64,000 bases of DNA from Pseudoscleropodium purum (GCA_963969395.1 OZ017795.1:35507063-35571062); one strand, 5' to 3'. Numbered from the stretch's first letter, positions 1 to 11,751 are shown. Notes: generated by a model from the sequence alone, not told the origin. Numbers and translations: made by a program.

Positions 1-145
1 GTTTATCTAATTTTTGGGAACAAATGGAGAAACCATCTTTGTCTATATTTGAACATGCACTCTTATTTGATTGATGAAGAATAGATTTATGAAATATATA
101 ATCATTGATTTGTTCATGTTGATTTATCTAATATATTTTATGTAT

Positions 146-165
146 GTATATATATATATATATAT
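146..165. repeat. TA dinucleotide microsatellite
   Basis: This is a short run of alternating T and A read directly from the sequence. It lies in AT-rich DNA with no gene signal. Confidence 0.8.
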
Positions 166-379
166 CATTAAAGGAGTATAGAAGATAAGATTGACAGATT
201 GTGTTCAAATGTTGTTGATTTTGAAATGATTTAGTACTATATCATTTATAAGAATATTATAATAGTATTTTGTTATAATATTCCTAAAACAATTGCAGCA
301 AATATTAAAATACATGCTAAGTTAGGTTTGTTAGGCTACCAATTGTTCATTAATAGACATAATTGAGTAGCCCCCTTAA

Positions 380-576
380 ATAAAACACTCAATATCTAAT
401 ATCTTACAATCCAAATGGTGGATTTGTCTAAAATTTTTTCCACATCTTTTCTAATTAATTTACTACAAGATCCTATGGTTACACATGCCCCAAAGTATTT
501 TGCTTTTAAGACTTGGTATTTGCACTACTAATGGCAGTTTTGAAGTGTTTTTAGTGAAAAGAACTTTAGGGGTTAA
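380..576 (-). repeat. Partial copy of the TTAA-flanked repeat family, inverted
   Basis: The right edge reads CTTTAGGGG followed by TTAA at 573-576. Read on the minus strand, the sequence follows the left end of the family member at 9054, including the stretch about a snapback-free 'ggatcttgtagtaaa' and 'aagatgtggaaaaaat' region. The other end is not recognisable. The rest of 1-900 holds AT-rich DNA in which I see no gene. Confidence 0.55.
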
Positions 577-1009
577 ACATCTATACCGTTAGATTTTGAA
601 AAAAGAACAATTTGCTTCATTGGGAATAACTATAAGAGTATAAGTCTATGCTCTTTTTCGATAGCTAAAACACACTCGCAAAGACTTGGACATTTAGCGG
701 TTTACTAAGTGATTAGACGTCAACTAATTCAATTTAATAGTAGAATTTTTATTCAATTACCTTCTTACAATTGCTTTATACACAATGCAACGTGAATATT
801 TGGGTACATATATTAAACGTCGCAATCTTTTCGTGAATTTTTGCACATTTTAGCTCATATCTTTGTACAAAAATATCATTTACCAAGAATTCATAAATTT
901 GGTCATAAAGGAAGGCTACCTTTTTTAATTTCAAATTTTACATTGAATGAATGAGAAGTTAGTAAGACTATACAGTGCCATGAAGACCTCTGTTTATCGT
1001 GCAAAATAT

Positions 1010-1395
1010 GGACGTCGGAGCGCTTCAAGGTCAAACCGCCCCGTCCGCCCTTGTACCCGTCTGCCCTCATACCCGTTCGCCCCATCCGCCCAAACCCCCG
1101 TCTGCCCAGACCCCGTCCGCCCCGATACTTGTCCGCCGTCCGCCCGGTTATGGCCAATGCGTCCGCCTCCCCCCCCCGGACCGTCCGATCGGGCGGATGG
1201 TTTGGGGCCGTCCAATGGGGCGGACGAGCCATTCGGCCCTGCCCGTCCGATCGGGCGAACGGAGCTCTTGGGTTTCGGAGAGGCGGACGGCCGATCCGTC
1301 CACCACCCCCGGCCCGTCCGATCGGGCGGATGGTTTAGGGCCGTCCGCCCTTATAAGAGGGGCGGTGGGGCCATCCGCATTGTCACTTTTGCTTT
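1010..1395. repeat. GC-rich block with an internal repeat
   Basis: The block is strongly GC- and CpG-rich inside AT-rich DNA. It is built from variants of CCGTCC and GGGCGGA. A unit reading CCGTCCGATCGGGCGGATGG occurs near 1191 and 1318, with a diverged third copy near 1242. Long open frames cross it on both strands, but they are proline/arginine-rich and follow from base composition, so I do not call them genes. It shares vocabulary with the hAT elements at 9443 and 30467, yet I found no CAGGGTTGAC end, so it may be a different repeat. Confidence 0.6.
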
Positions 1396-1574
1396 GTCCC
1401 TTGTGAATGCAAGGTGGAGCGGAGAGCTTGGTGGTTCATCCTCTATTGGCTCCTTTCCTAAGCAAGGCAAGAGTGGTTTATTGGGGCCCCCTTGTTGCCA
1501 ATTTTTTTAACATTTGCGCGTGGAATTCACATTTAAATTAAAAAATTTCATCTATATCAATTTCATTTGTCACG

Positions 1575-3057
1575 ATGACGAAAGGGAAGAAGAAGGTTGC
1601 GAAGCTTAAACATGGATAGGGACCATCAAACTTGGAGGTAGCTCGCCAAAGTCCTTCGGAGGAATGCAAAAAATTCATGATCGAGCGCATCGTTCAATTT
1701 TATAAATCGGAAACAACATTGTCTTTAGACAATAAGTACATCAGATATCAAGAGGAGTGTGTGTCTAAATTCAAGGTAGACATGACACAGATGTTGTTGG
1801 ATGCATTGAATGTTCCGAAGTGGCATGACGAAATGGATAAAACACACTTCACCAAATGTTTAGAGAACAAGGTTCATGACGTTTTGTGGAATTCCAAAGT
1901 CATTTTGGTTAAATATGGCAAGGAATATCAACCCAATGACGCCCAATTTGAAGAAGTGATTTTGAAAGCGGACTTGTTTAGGGGGCGATGTGCTCCATTC
2001 GCTTAAAGGCACAATCGAGTTGGTTTGATTGCTTGGTGGAAAAGCAATGATGGAGTTGCTGAAGCGGAAAGGACCAAACGGCACCTAATAGCACTTCCAA
2101 ATACAGCACACTTGATTGTTGTTGATGATAGAACGATAAGAGGTGAATATGCAACGATTCGAAAGGTTCGTATTGAAGGATGCCCATGAATACTTCCTTA
2201 TTGGGAGTTTGCGGCAAAGAAATTCATTCACCACCAAACTTGACCCGATCTTGCAAAGTTAGAACATCAAAACGAATCAATGGCTGTTCGAATTCCACAC
2301 GCGGGTGTGATACGGTTTGCTGCGGTGTACGGAACGACGTGTGAAAGTTATGCGTATTGGTGGAATGGTAGAACTCTTCGACAAATGTTGAATATGGATA
2401 AGGACTTTCCAAACAACATTCAAATCCGTTTGATGTATACGAATCTAATCGAAAAGGAGGTTGTAAAAGCTCACCATTTAGGGCGCTACACGGAGCTGAC
2501 ATGGTCCTTTATGCATATAATGTATGCAGTACATCTTGCTGGACATTTACACAATGATCTTTCTCCGGACAACATCTTGTTGCATTTTTCAGAAGATGAG
2601 TCACGTGTGTACATTGGAGTTTGCGATTGGGGTATGACCACCTTAGCTTCTCAGCCAATGAAGTCTTTGTACACATTCACATCAACAAATGAGATGAAAC
2701 AGACTTTGTAGAGGAGATAGTAGGTGGATCCACGTATTGCATATTTGCATAAAGCATGTGCAGATGTGGAAGTCATTCTGATGTATTCATGTAAGTCAGA
2801 AGAGTATGCCATTTGAAAAATTGCTCAGCGGATGAATGGAAACAACATGTCAGAGGCGTATTTCAACTTGCTACTTAAAACATCTAGTGCAACACTGATT
2901 TGCCTTTCATGACTTTGCAAGAGTGTTTTATGCTTACTTGAAGCGCATTTCTTCGAAGATTGACGATGAAAATACTAGTTTGGCCCATGTGATTACGCGA
3001 TTTTTTAATACATATCGTTGGCTAATGCCAGATGAACATTTCCGCCATTTATATTAG
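1575..3057 (+). pseudogene. Protein-kinase-like pseudogene, intronless
   Basis: A single reading frame runs from an ATG at 1575 and still resembles one long protein, but it is broken by stops at 1617, 2004, 2187, 2241 and 2709. A frame change near 2910 follows, and the decayed C-terminus ends at 3055-3057. The C-terminal half has kinase-like landmarks: HNDLSPDNILL at about 2550-2582 in the position of the catalytic loop, and CDWG at 2622-2633 in the position of DFG. The first aspartate of each motif is kept, but the HRD arginine is Asn and the DFG phenylalanine is Trp. The N-terminal ~200 codons match nothing I recognise. The absence of introns suggests retroposition or carriage by a transposon, which is inference. 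GC-rich repeat blocks flank it on both sides. Confidence 0.6.
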
Positions 3058-3253
3058 ATTGGTAGTACAGAAGTAGTAGTTGAATAGGTTATATAGGCAT
3101 TAAAAATTAGTTTAGAAATATAGAGTTGGAATGAAAAAAATTATATGTGCAATTAGCCAAATGTGCACAATGTATGGTATTCTATATTAAATTCAATATA
3201 TTTTGCCCATATTGATTATGTTTGTATTTGTGTTGATCTCAATTTTTTAAATA

Positions 3254-3287
<34 letters not shown>
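3254..3287. repeat. TA dinucleotide microsatellite
   Basis: A run of about 17 TA units lies between the kinase-like pseudogene and the hAT fragment. Confidence 0.9.
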
Positions 3288-3290
<3 letters not shown>

Positions 3291-3467
3291 AAGTCACAAA
3301 CTTTTTTAGTTTGCCTTCTGAAAATAAATTGGAATTTTTTCATAGTTTCAAGACTATTATGGACTCATGGTCAAACTTTATAATCTTTCAACTTATAAGA
3401 GACATTGTTTTAATGACAAATCGCGAACCATTGCACTTCATTTAACATTTAATTGTTTAAAGATTAA

Positions 3468-3666
3468 GGGAGTGACCGCGGGGCAGTTTGGGTAAGGCGG
3501 TTGGGGGAAATAAGGCCGTCAAAGCGGACGGGGCGGATGGGGTGACAGGCGGACGGGGCGGTCCCAGTAGACGCTGCGTCCGCGGGGACCGCGAATGTCA
3601 GCGGACGCTGCGGACATAGCGTCCGCGTCCGGACGTCCCGGATGTCCGGATGTCTTGTCAACCCTG
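3468..3666 (+). mobile_element. GC-rich hAT-type element, right end only
   Basis: The fragment is GC-rich and ends in GTCAACCCTG at 3657-3666, the same terminal repeat seen at the right ends of the full copies at 9443 and 30467. The stretch around GCGAATGTCAGCGGACGCTG also matches those copies. I could not find a matching CAGGGTTGAC left end or a repeat of the 8 bases that follow (ACCAATGT), so this copy is truncated or rearranged on its left. Confidence 0.6.
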
Positions 3667-3749
3667 ACCAATGTATGTAGTTGTGAGATACCTTTTATTA
3701 AAGACATTGAAATTGTTGAAGTATGTCAAACAATCATGCTTCTAGATTG

Positions 3750-4311
3750 AAATTCTCCAAATGATGCAATCTCTAATAATAAATGCTTCTCAAAAAAATC
3801 AAGGATAGCCAAATTTAGTTGTATGCACTTGTCACATCTCAAAGACTACACTTGTTTAAAAATTGGAGACCATACATGCATGAAGGGCAAAAGTCACAAC
3901 TTCTTTTTATGCCCAAACATAGACATTCTGCTAAGGATTTTGTTGAAGTAATCTACAATGTCGAGTTGCTTCATTTTATGAGTAGAATGCCACACAGATT
4001 GCTCATGGAAGATGGCGCACTTGTCCATTGTAGCAAAGTATGTGAAGAATGGAGACAAACACACCTTTTAGAGAAGCTCAATTGGCCTGCAAATTCTCCC
4101 AATCTCAATCCAATTGAGAACCTTTGGAAGATTTTGAAAGATGTTGTGCAACATGGCCCAATATGTCCAAAAAATTTTAGATGACTTGAAGGTAGTTATT
4201 GAAAGAGAGTGGAGGTTAATCAATGGTACAAAGCTCCTTCAATTATGTCATTCTATGCCCTTTAGGTTACAAGCAGTGATTGAGGAAAATGAAGGACATA
4301 CACGTTGGTAG
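3750..4311 (+). pseudogene. Tc1/mariner-like transposase, C-terminal remnant
   Basis: An open stretch at 3819-4184 encodes the C-terminal half of a DDE transposase of the Tc1 type. MEDGALVH, at about 4006-4029, matches the region of the second catalytic aspartate. SPNLNPIENLW, at about 4096-4128, is the diagnostic motif holding the last acidic residue. A frame change near 4165 leads to a continuation (ILDDLKVVIEREW to SMPFRL and HTRW) that ends with a stop at 4309-4311, the usual layout of the Tc1 C-terminus. The N-terminal helix-turn-helix and the first aspartate are missing. No terminal inverted repeats were found. It differs in sequence from the remnant split by the retrotransposon at 34 kb. 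Confidence 0.75.
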
Positions 4312-4835
4312 ATTGTAAATATTTTTTTTTGTATAAATTTTTTGTCCTCAAAATTTGGCATGAATTTTTTTATCATAAAGAGCATGTTGAGCCAAAAATT
4401 TCATAGTAAATAAGCAATTTTTCAGTCCTTGGGAGGGTGTCAAAGTTGAAGTAGTGAAACAGTTTTCACATTTGTTTCTCAAAATGACACATATTGGTAG
4501 ATTGTTAATATCTTTTTATGTATTAATCTTTTGGTCTTGAAATTTTTATCGTATGTTATTAACATAAAGAGATTTTTTTTCCAAGAATTTCATGGCAAAA
4601 AAAAAATAATTCAATCTTTGGGAGGCTGTCAAAGTTGGCAGCAGTGAAAAAATTTCCACAGCTACCAATGTTGGTAGATTTTGAATAACTTTTTTTCGGT
4701 GAATCTTTTGGCCTTGAAATTTGTCACACATATAATTAACTTAAAGAAAATTCTTTGGTAAAAGTTTTGGGGTAAAATAACAATTTTTGAGCTCTCGAGA
4801 GGCTTTCAAAGTTGGCAATACTGAAATTTTTCTCA
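4305..4835 (+). repeat. Three diverged tandem units of about 180 bp
   Basis: Units start with TTGGTAGATT or a close variant at 4305, 4494 and 4671. Each goes on through a 'cttgaaattt' stretch, an 'ataaagag' stretch, then 'gggag(g)..gtcaaagttg' and a 'gtgaaa' stretch. The first unit overlaps the stop codon of the Tc1-like transposase remnant. The copies are diverged, so the array is old. Confidence 0.65.
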
Positions 4836-6527
4836 CTGCGAATTCGAAAACGACATTTTGATTGGTACCCCACTGTACAACCTTTTTCAATTGGGTGGTC
4901 ACATAGAAGCACAACAAAGGTTAGTCCTCTCAATTGCATCACCAGCTACTATCAAATGAATACAAGAAGGCAATATTTTTGATTGCACAAAGCAAAGGCT
5001 ATGTGGTTCCAAGGAGACACAAGTTGAATTGGGCAAGTTCTTTGTATCAATTTTGTCAAAGACGAAGGTGTCAACCATGTTATACATAATTGCCATGGAA
5101 TTAGTTGTATATACATATACATATATATTTGTGTGTGTGTATACATATACATATACGCACACACTTATTACAAACCACTATTTAGATAAAATAGTTGTAG
5201 AGTTACACACAAAGCCTACAACAATATTATAAAAAATTTAAAGGGGCGTCAAAGCTACAAATAAGGAACTATGTATAGGATGTTTACCAAAGCCATGCCA
5301 TGTGTTGTTATTAGGAAAAAAATTGAACAATAAGCTACATGATTTTTGTCAATGACAATTATCCCATTATGAATATGTTGGAGATTCTACTTGGCTCAAA
5401 GTCCAATAAATAGAATGAATATAAATCAAACTAAATGAGAACAATTCATTGTTTATTGATGTAGAAATAGTTCCAAAAACCATGGTGCAATTGTACAAAT
5501 TTATCCTTGTTGGTATGTACGATACAACCACCCATTTCTTGACCAAAATCCCATGCCCAACTTATAGAGTGTAGGTATATCCAACTAAGGTTGGAAGAAA
5601 TTTCCAACCAAAGCTTGGAATGTTTTTTTTCTCCTTTTCAAGGTTTGGACTAATAAATTTAGGACACATATTCCAAAGTAGTGAACAAAAAAGTAGGAAG
5701 TAATGAGTGGGAAAGTAGTTCTTGAATGATCAGAATTGGAAGAGTTTGGACATTGGCTATGGGTTCGAAGCACTTTTTGCCTCCCAAAATTCATAGTAAA
5801 TGGATTTCAAGCAATAAAATTACCAATTTTTTTTTGGAATCCCCGTCATTTCTATCTTTTTACATAAAGAAATATTTGCTTTGCTTTGTACTACTCTAGA
5901 TCATGTCAAGAATTGCTTAAGTAGTCAACTATGGGTGGTTCTACCTTATTCCACTTTTATTCTTTCTTTTAGTAATCAAGTTGAATCTTATTTAACTTTC
6001 ACTAAGTTGAATCTTATTTAAATTACTAAAGATTTTATTTATTTATATTTTAACAAAATATATTTAATTGAACCTATTTTTTTAATTGCATGATTGAATT
6101 ATATACTCTCTTTATTGAATATTAAGACTGTATTAGATTATGTGATGTGGAATTAAATGACAAGCCCCTTATCTTTGTACTAAAGTTAGACAAGGTAAAG
6201 ATTGTTTACAAACAAAAACTAAAGCACCATGCTTAGGATTCTTGTGCTTAATAATGACATTGAAGGGAGCCTTGAATACTTTGTTATATAGAGATGACAT
6301 GAAAATTGACCCATTGGATGCTTTGAAGTGTGGAAGGAATCCCAAGAATTCTTGTCTTGGATTTTCAATCAAACTGAGATTCCGGTGTTGATTGACAATC
6401 AAAATAATAAACAATTGTTGTATATTCTTCAGATTGGTGATTTCAAGGTCAAGTGGCATGTGGTTGTAGATATGAAAATAAGAAAGTGCATGTACAATTT
6501 AAGTCGTGGTGCATATTCAACTTACAA
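4836..6527. other. AT-rich stretch without recognised genes
   Basis: I see no gene, RNA or complete mobile element here. A mixed TA/CA/GT microsatellite with alternating purine-pyrimidine runs lies at about 5106-5165. The short open frames are what AT-rich DNA gives by chance. Confidence 0.5.
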
Positions 6528-7665
6528 CACTATAAGAAAACATGAATTTTTGAAATGTTAGAACCAATGCCAAAAAACGTGCACTTTGTGTCAACTATGA
6601 TGTCTAAAAAAATGTGTTATAATTGACAAGCAAAAAACGTGGACCAAAATGTGCCCTAACTTACCTTGTTTTTGGTAAAACATGAAAGGAACAAGGACAA
6701 AAAGGCATCCCCAATGTGTAACACATGGAGGGGCAGCCACTACCACATAAGCCTTCTGGGGCAAGCAACACCACATAGGACACCTTTTTCATCCATGATG
6801 TGTCTGGTGATGTGGACCCCTTATAAATCCAATATAGACCCATAAAGAATTTGACATGGTCAATATGTCAACTTGAAAAAAAATTTAGATGTTTTTTAAG
6901 ACATCAAATTAGGTGTTTCTTGAGACATCAATTAGTGCATACCATACCTTTAGGGCAAGACCAACAAAAAATAATTAGTTAAAATAAATTAAAAATTAAA
7001 TAAAAACAACAAGAAAAATTATAGAGTTCACCAAGAATTAAAGAAAACTTACCGTCTACCATCAAGAAAATTTTTGATGGCAAAATGAAGGAATTTCTTC
7101 ATGAAAAATTAGTGAGAATGAAGATTACAAAAGTCATATTTGTATCTATTCTCTGTCTATGGTGAGACAAAAGATATGGGATAACTAGAATATAGAAACT
7201 CGGCCATTGTACTTCTCGACATTGTTTCAAACATCTAGATGTTCATTTAAACATTCTGATGTTGTTTTAAGCATCTCAATGTTGTTTCTAATATCGAGAT
7301 CATGTTGTATAAGATATCCTATATAGATTGTTTCACTTCCTACCACCCTACATGTATAAAGGTCATCTCTTTTCATCCATGGTACTCATCCATCCATTTC
7401 TTCTTTTTACAAAGCATGCCACGTAGTGGCCTTTCCCCTAAATTTTTTACATGTGGTCAATATTTTACTACAGACTAAAATAATTTTATTAACTTATCCA
7501 TAGTCAAAATGGATCTATTTGCTGATGTGGTGGAAGTGCATTTTTTTGGATGTTCCAAAAACATGAGGCATTTTTTTGGACATAAAAAAACCCACTTGTC
7601 TCAGAAGTAACATTCCTATGTTCTACACTTTCCATGACCGCATCTCCAAAAATGTCACTCACAAT
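6528..7665 (+). mobile_element. CACTA-type repeat, copy A (right end uncertain)
   Basis: The left edge reads CACTATAAGAAAA at 6528-6540, the form of terminal repeat known for CACTA (EnSpm/CMC) elements. The body is clearly related to copy B at 56204-57416 in the same order and orientation. Shared landmarks include 'gggcaag.ccaacaaaaaa', 'gaattaaagaaaacttacc' and 'aatttttgatgg'. No transposase is present, so it is non-autonomous. The right terminus has decayed, and resemblance to copy B fades near 7665. Confidence 0.55.
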
Positions 7666-8842
7666 TTGCACCCATGTGTGTGTTTAATGAAAAACGTAGT
7701 GACATATAAAAAACAAGTTACATTAGAGCAGAATAAGGCAAAAAAATGTAGTTTTCTTACAATGAATTATGTATACTACTCCCAAGAGCTTGTCAAATCG
7801 GTACAAGTTGATAGTTGGTATTGAGGTACAAACATGGACTCATTGGTTGCCTTCATTAAAAAATCTAGCAATTGGGGTAGAGGTTTATTTTGCTTAAAGA
7901 TTCCCACAAAGCTAGTCATTGGTGCAACTTCAATATGGAAGATGGAAGCTACTGCTACCAATTTCCATGAATCAAGTCTATATATGTGCACTTTATATGC
8001 TTTTAACTAAATTATAGGAAAACTTGTACTATTGTTTTTCCAATTTGTTTAGATGCTCAGTAACAAACAACTCCAAAAGCAAGCAACATTGGATATGCAT
8101 AAGGTTCTATCTTCTACTAGAGCTTACAAAAGAAACGTCTTAATCCTTAAAAATGATAATTTATTAGGTAAATCATATAATGTATCTAATAAACCAACAA
8201 GGCACATGCAACTAAGTTTTTCCAAATGAAACATTGGTAGGGGGCTCAAATTTTTTTTATATTGATGTCCTTACTATTGAAAGAAACTTTATTGATTTTG
8301 GTGTTCCAAAAAAGGTCAAGCTTGAAGTCTAATAAAATTTGGATAAATTGAAGCTTTACTGTCACTACATGAAACCTATGTCTAAATTGAATTAGTTGAC
8401 AAATTTTTTTGACATCGAACATCATTGTTGACATAAAAACACAAGTTGTTACATTTGATGTTCAAAAAACTTTGTCAACTTTGTTGTGTCACTCTACATC
8501 ATTTACTAGAGATGTTGTAAACAAAGTACTAGAACACTTACACATGCTTCAAAGCAAATCCACACTACAACAAGGTATGAATGACCAACCATCTAATTGC
8601 CCCCTTAGCTGAATAGAACACCCCCACAACTCAACTAGCAGCAAAAGTTAAATGAATAACCTCTACTACACTCACTATACAATCAACATGTTGAAGAAGA
8701 TAGTTGATAGGCCTCCATCCATTTATAGTCTTGAATCAATCATAAGTGAGAGTAAACTAGGTGCAATTGAACCCCATCTTCAATTGTTTCCAATGTTAAA
8801 GTTGGACTCCATGAAATCTTCATCCAAGTTTCAATATGAAGA
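7666..8842. other. AT-rich stretch without recognised genes
   Basis: Short open frames occur on both strands, but none has a protein motif I recognise. No repeat with clear ends was found. Confidence 0.4.
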
Positions 8843-9053
8843 CACTAGAAGAAAATGAGGGATTTTGCAACTACAGTATGCAACTCGTTTTGTAGTTGTA
8901 TAGGATTTGTGCAACTAGGTGACAATCTAGAGCCCGAAGTTGTAGTGGACAAGTTGCATTAGTTGCATTAGTTGTAGTTTAGTTGTGATTTTTTGTCATC
9001 CGACAATATGCGAAGAACTTCATCCTCATATGCAACTTGTAGAATTGTAGATT

Positions 9054-10387
9054 TTAACCCCTAAAGGTCGGAGACTATGTTTTCGCCAAAAAGGCTCCAA
9101 AATTGCCATTTTTGATACAAGCACCAAATTTTAGATGAAAAGCATTTTGGGACAAATGTAACTACAGGATCTTGTAGTAAACTAGTTTAAAAAGATGTGG
9201 AAAAAATTTCAGAATTTTCCACCATGTAGATTGCAAGATATTAGCATTTGAAGTGACAAGAATCACTTTTTTGGCCCTACAAAAATCTGGGCAGCTGCAC
9301 TTCAGAAGGTCATATTTGTGTGAAAAATGTCCAAAATGGTGGTTACTCTTTGGATTCATTTTTCAAGTCAAGTTGGCTACATGCTTGAAAAATTTCAGAT
9401 CATTGGGAATCATACAACATATAGGAAAAAAATAGTAATTAGCAGGATTGACGAATCTCTACGTCTGCCCGAAAAAGGCGTCTATAACCCAGACGTCCGT
9501 CCACACGGACGCAGTGTCCTTTCCGCCGTCGGAAAGCGGACGCCTCAGTCGCGGCGGACGGGCGGGGCGGACGAGATGGGCGGACGGGATGGGCAGACGG
9601 GCGGAGCAAATGGGCGACCACGGGATGGTTGGAATAGGGCGGTCGGGGAAGCGGACGAGGGAGATGGTCAGCGGTCGGAGCAGTCAAGCGGTCGAGGCAA
9701 ACGGCGACGTCGGGCGCGGCGTCCACTGCGTCCGCTAGACTTGCGAATGTCAGCAGACGCTGCAGACACAACGTCCGCGTCCGGACGTCTCGGACGTCCG
9801 ATCGTCCTGTCAACCCTAGTAATTAGAAAGGAATAGATAATGATTCAAAATACTAAATTGTTAACAATTTATTTATGGAATTGAAAAATGCCAGTCCCAA
9901 GGGTTGTAATGTTGTAAGAAACAATCTACACCTAATATTTCTATTTTTTTCAAAAATATTGAAAATTGAGTTAAATAAAGGACTTCAAGGTTTGTTTTAG
10001 AGTAGAGATTCAATAACAACCTGTAAACTCCCACAAACTAAAACTCCTCATAATTTTTGACTCATTGATCAAAATGGAATGATTCAAAGTTTTTCAAGTA
10101 TATATAAATCTAAAGAATCAATTTCAAATTTTAATTTCTTTAAAAAAAAAAATTTTAAGAATTTTTTTGGCTACCCTGGCTGCCAGTCAAGTATAGAAAA
10201 GTACATATCATACAATGACTTCTTAACCATGTAGTTAAAAGTTATGAAAATTTTTGGGCTTTAAAGCTAATCCTTGGACACATGTTGTGTTAAAATTTCA
10301 ATGAAAAAAAATAAAAACTCCATTCGTGGTGAGCAGCTCAAAATTTCTATGTTGCCAAAAAATGCAGTTTGGGCGTTTAGGGGTTAA
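9054..10387. mobile_element. TTAA-flanked TIR element nested in the CACTA element
   Basis: The element is bounded by TTAA then CCCCTAAA on the left (9054-9065) and TTTAGGGG then TTAA on the right (10376-10387). The same structure recurs at 11752, 41436, 48813 and 51363. The internal sequence is closely related to the copy at 41436-42359. A TTAA duplication with CCYT-type ends is the pattern of the piggyBac superfamily, but no transposase is seen, so the assignment is inference. It carries a hAT insertion at 9443-9818. Confidence 0.65.
9443..9818 (+). mobile_element. GC-rich non-autonomous hAT-type element, complete
   Basis: The element is 376 bp. It starts with CAGGATTGAC and ends with GTCAACCCTA, imperfect inverted repeats that fit the hAT terminal consensus YARNG. 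It is flanked on both sides by GTAATTAG (9435-9442 and 9819-9826), a perfect 8-bp duplication, which is the hAT length. The interior is GC- and CpG-rich with many GGACG/CGTCC units, unlike its AT-rich surroundings. Open frames across it have no coding character. A second complete copy lies in the opposite orientation at 30467. Confidence 0.9.
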
Positions 10388-11010
10388 AATATTAATCTCA
10401 ATGATTTGTAGATTTCAAAATTTCATATCTACCTTCTTTATAGATTTTAGGATTTTAGAATTCCCTTTTTTAAGATTTTTGAATTTCAAATCTATCTTTT
10501 TTTAGATTTCAAAAATTCAATTTGATAGATTTTAAATTTTTTAACATGATAATTATTTTTTTATTTCTACAAATTAAAGAGATTTATACATCATAGAAAT
10601 CTAGAAATTGTAGAAATCTTAGAATTATATCAAAAAAATTCATTGTATAGGACTACAACAACTTATAGGTCTTATATGTCCAATCTAATGGTACTCTTTA
10701 CAATTGATATAAGACAAATGGAAAGGAACTAGGAATCAACTAGTGTGCAACTAAAAAGCAACTAGAAAACAATTATGGTTATTTTCTAGTTGCATGACAA
10801 TTGTATAGGACACTAGTTGTTTCCTAGTCATTTTTTGCAATTATAAAATGACTACTTTGTAACTAAAATAATTTATGAATGTTGTAAAACAATGATGTAA
10901 AACAATTACATTAGATTTGGTGCTAATAGACAAGAAACTAGTTGCATGATAGTTGTATAGGACACTACTTGCATAGTAGGTGGTTGTGTCGAACATATTT
11001 TCTTCTAGTG

Positions 11011-11751
11011 AGAACCACCACTCTTACTCCAACATCAAATGTCATAAGTGACTACATCTCTTGTCAATAAGAAAAATCATCCACAACCATTTAATAAAGT
11101 AATAGTAGCTAATCACTTTCTACAATGAGGAAAAATTCACCCTTTAGTAGAAAGAGCAATCAATGGCGTTCGAAGACATGCCATATGCCAACCTCGTTGA
11201 CACAAATCACACATCAATATAGTTGTAGCACCCTTATTCTTTCCACACACAAAGCATCTATATCCAAGTGGAACCACTTGAAGAGAATGAATGAGCAAAG
11301 GGACAGCCTAGAGTTACAACCATCCCAAAGGGGTCCAAAACAATTCCATTCACATCTCAAATAGTCTAAAATACTAGTTGAGCCCTCTAATGGCCACTAT
11401 ATGGCTTTTTCAGCTATACCATGTCTACAACCAACCCCTACAAAGTCCTATAAAGCGTACTAGTTACGTGTCATCAAATAACATAACAACTTAGACATGG
11501 TTTTCTTATAGTGTATATAGGTCTGAAATTATCTTCAAGTACAAGATCAATATTCAAGATAAAAGTTGAATTATGGGGCCAAGCCTACAAATTAAATGTT
11601 AAAGGATTTGGCAAACATCACATGACACATTATATTGTGGATTGAAAAGTATTGTTTGTCACATGTTGATTGCTATTATATGATAGCTTTATACAAACAA
11701 TGTTGCATTCCATATCATCTAGTTGGTTCATGGGTATTCACACTAATCTCA
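11011..11751. other. AT-rich stretch with one CACTA-like end
   Basis: TTTTCTTATAGTG at 11501-11513 is the reverse complement of the CACTATAAGAAAA end at 6528. It may be the right end of another CACTA-type element. The 3 bases outside it (TAT) do not match those outside 6528 (CAA). No gene was recognised. Confidence 0.4.

Larger units (their letters stand above)
8843..11010. mobile_element. Non-autonomous CACTA-type element, carries nested insertions
   Basis: The ends are inverted repeats of CACTAGAAGAAAAT (8843-8856 and 10997-11010), and both outer flanks are AGA (8840-8842 and 11011-11013). A 3-bp duplication and a CACTA terminus are the hallmarks of the CACTA/EnSpm superfamily. The regions just inside each end hold many direct and inverted copies of AGTTGCA/TGCAACT and GTTGTATAGGA, as expected of the subterminal arrays bound by CACTA transposase. 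No transposase is encoded. Removing the insert at 9054-10387 leaves about 830 bp of the element itself. Confidence 0.85.

Noticed and set aside
903..1510. Several long overlapping open frames on both strands
   Set aside because: They come from a GC-rich repeat lacking stop codons in many frames; the products are proline/arginine-rich without any domain.
1010..3666. One large hAT element carrying the kinase-like pseudogene
   Set aside because: The right end GTCAACCCTG is present at 3666, but no CAGGGTTGAC end or ACCAATGT duplication was found near 1010.
9327..9836. Open frames of up to 169 codons on both strands
   Set aside because: They run across the non-coding GC-rich hAT element and its edges; the mirror copy at 30472-30902 gives different, unrelated frames.
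9054..10387. PIF/Harbinger assignment with a TTA or TAA duplication
   Set aside because: Left TTA and right TAA are not direct repeats; only TA or TTAA can be, and the outer T and A are present at every end seen.
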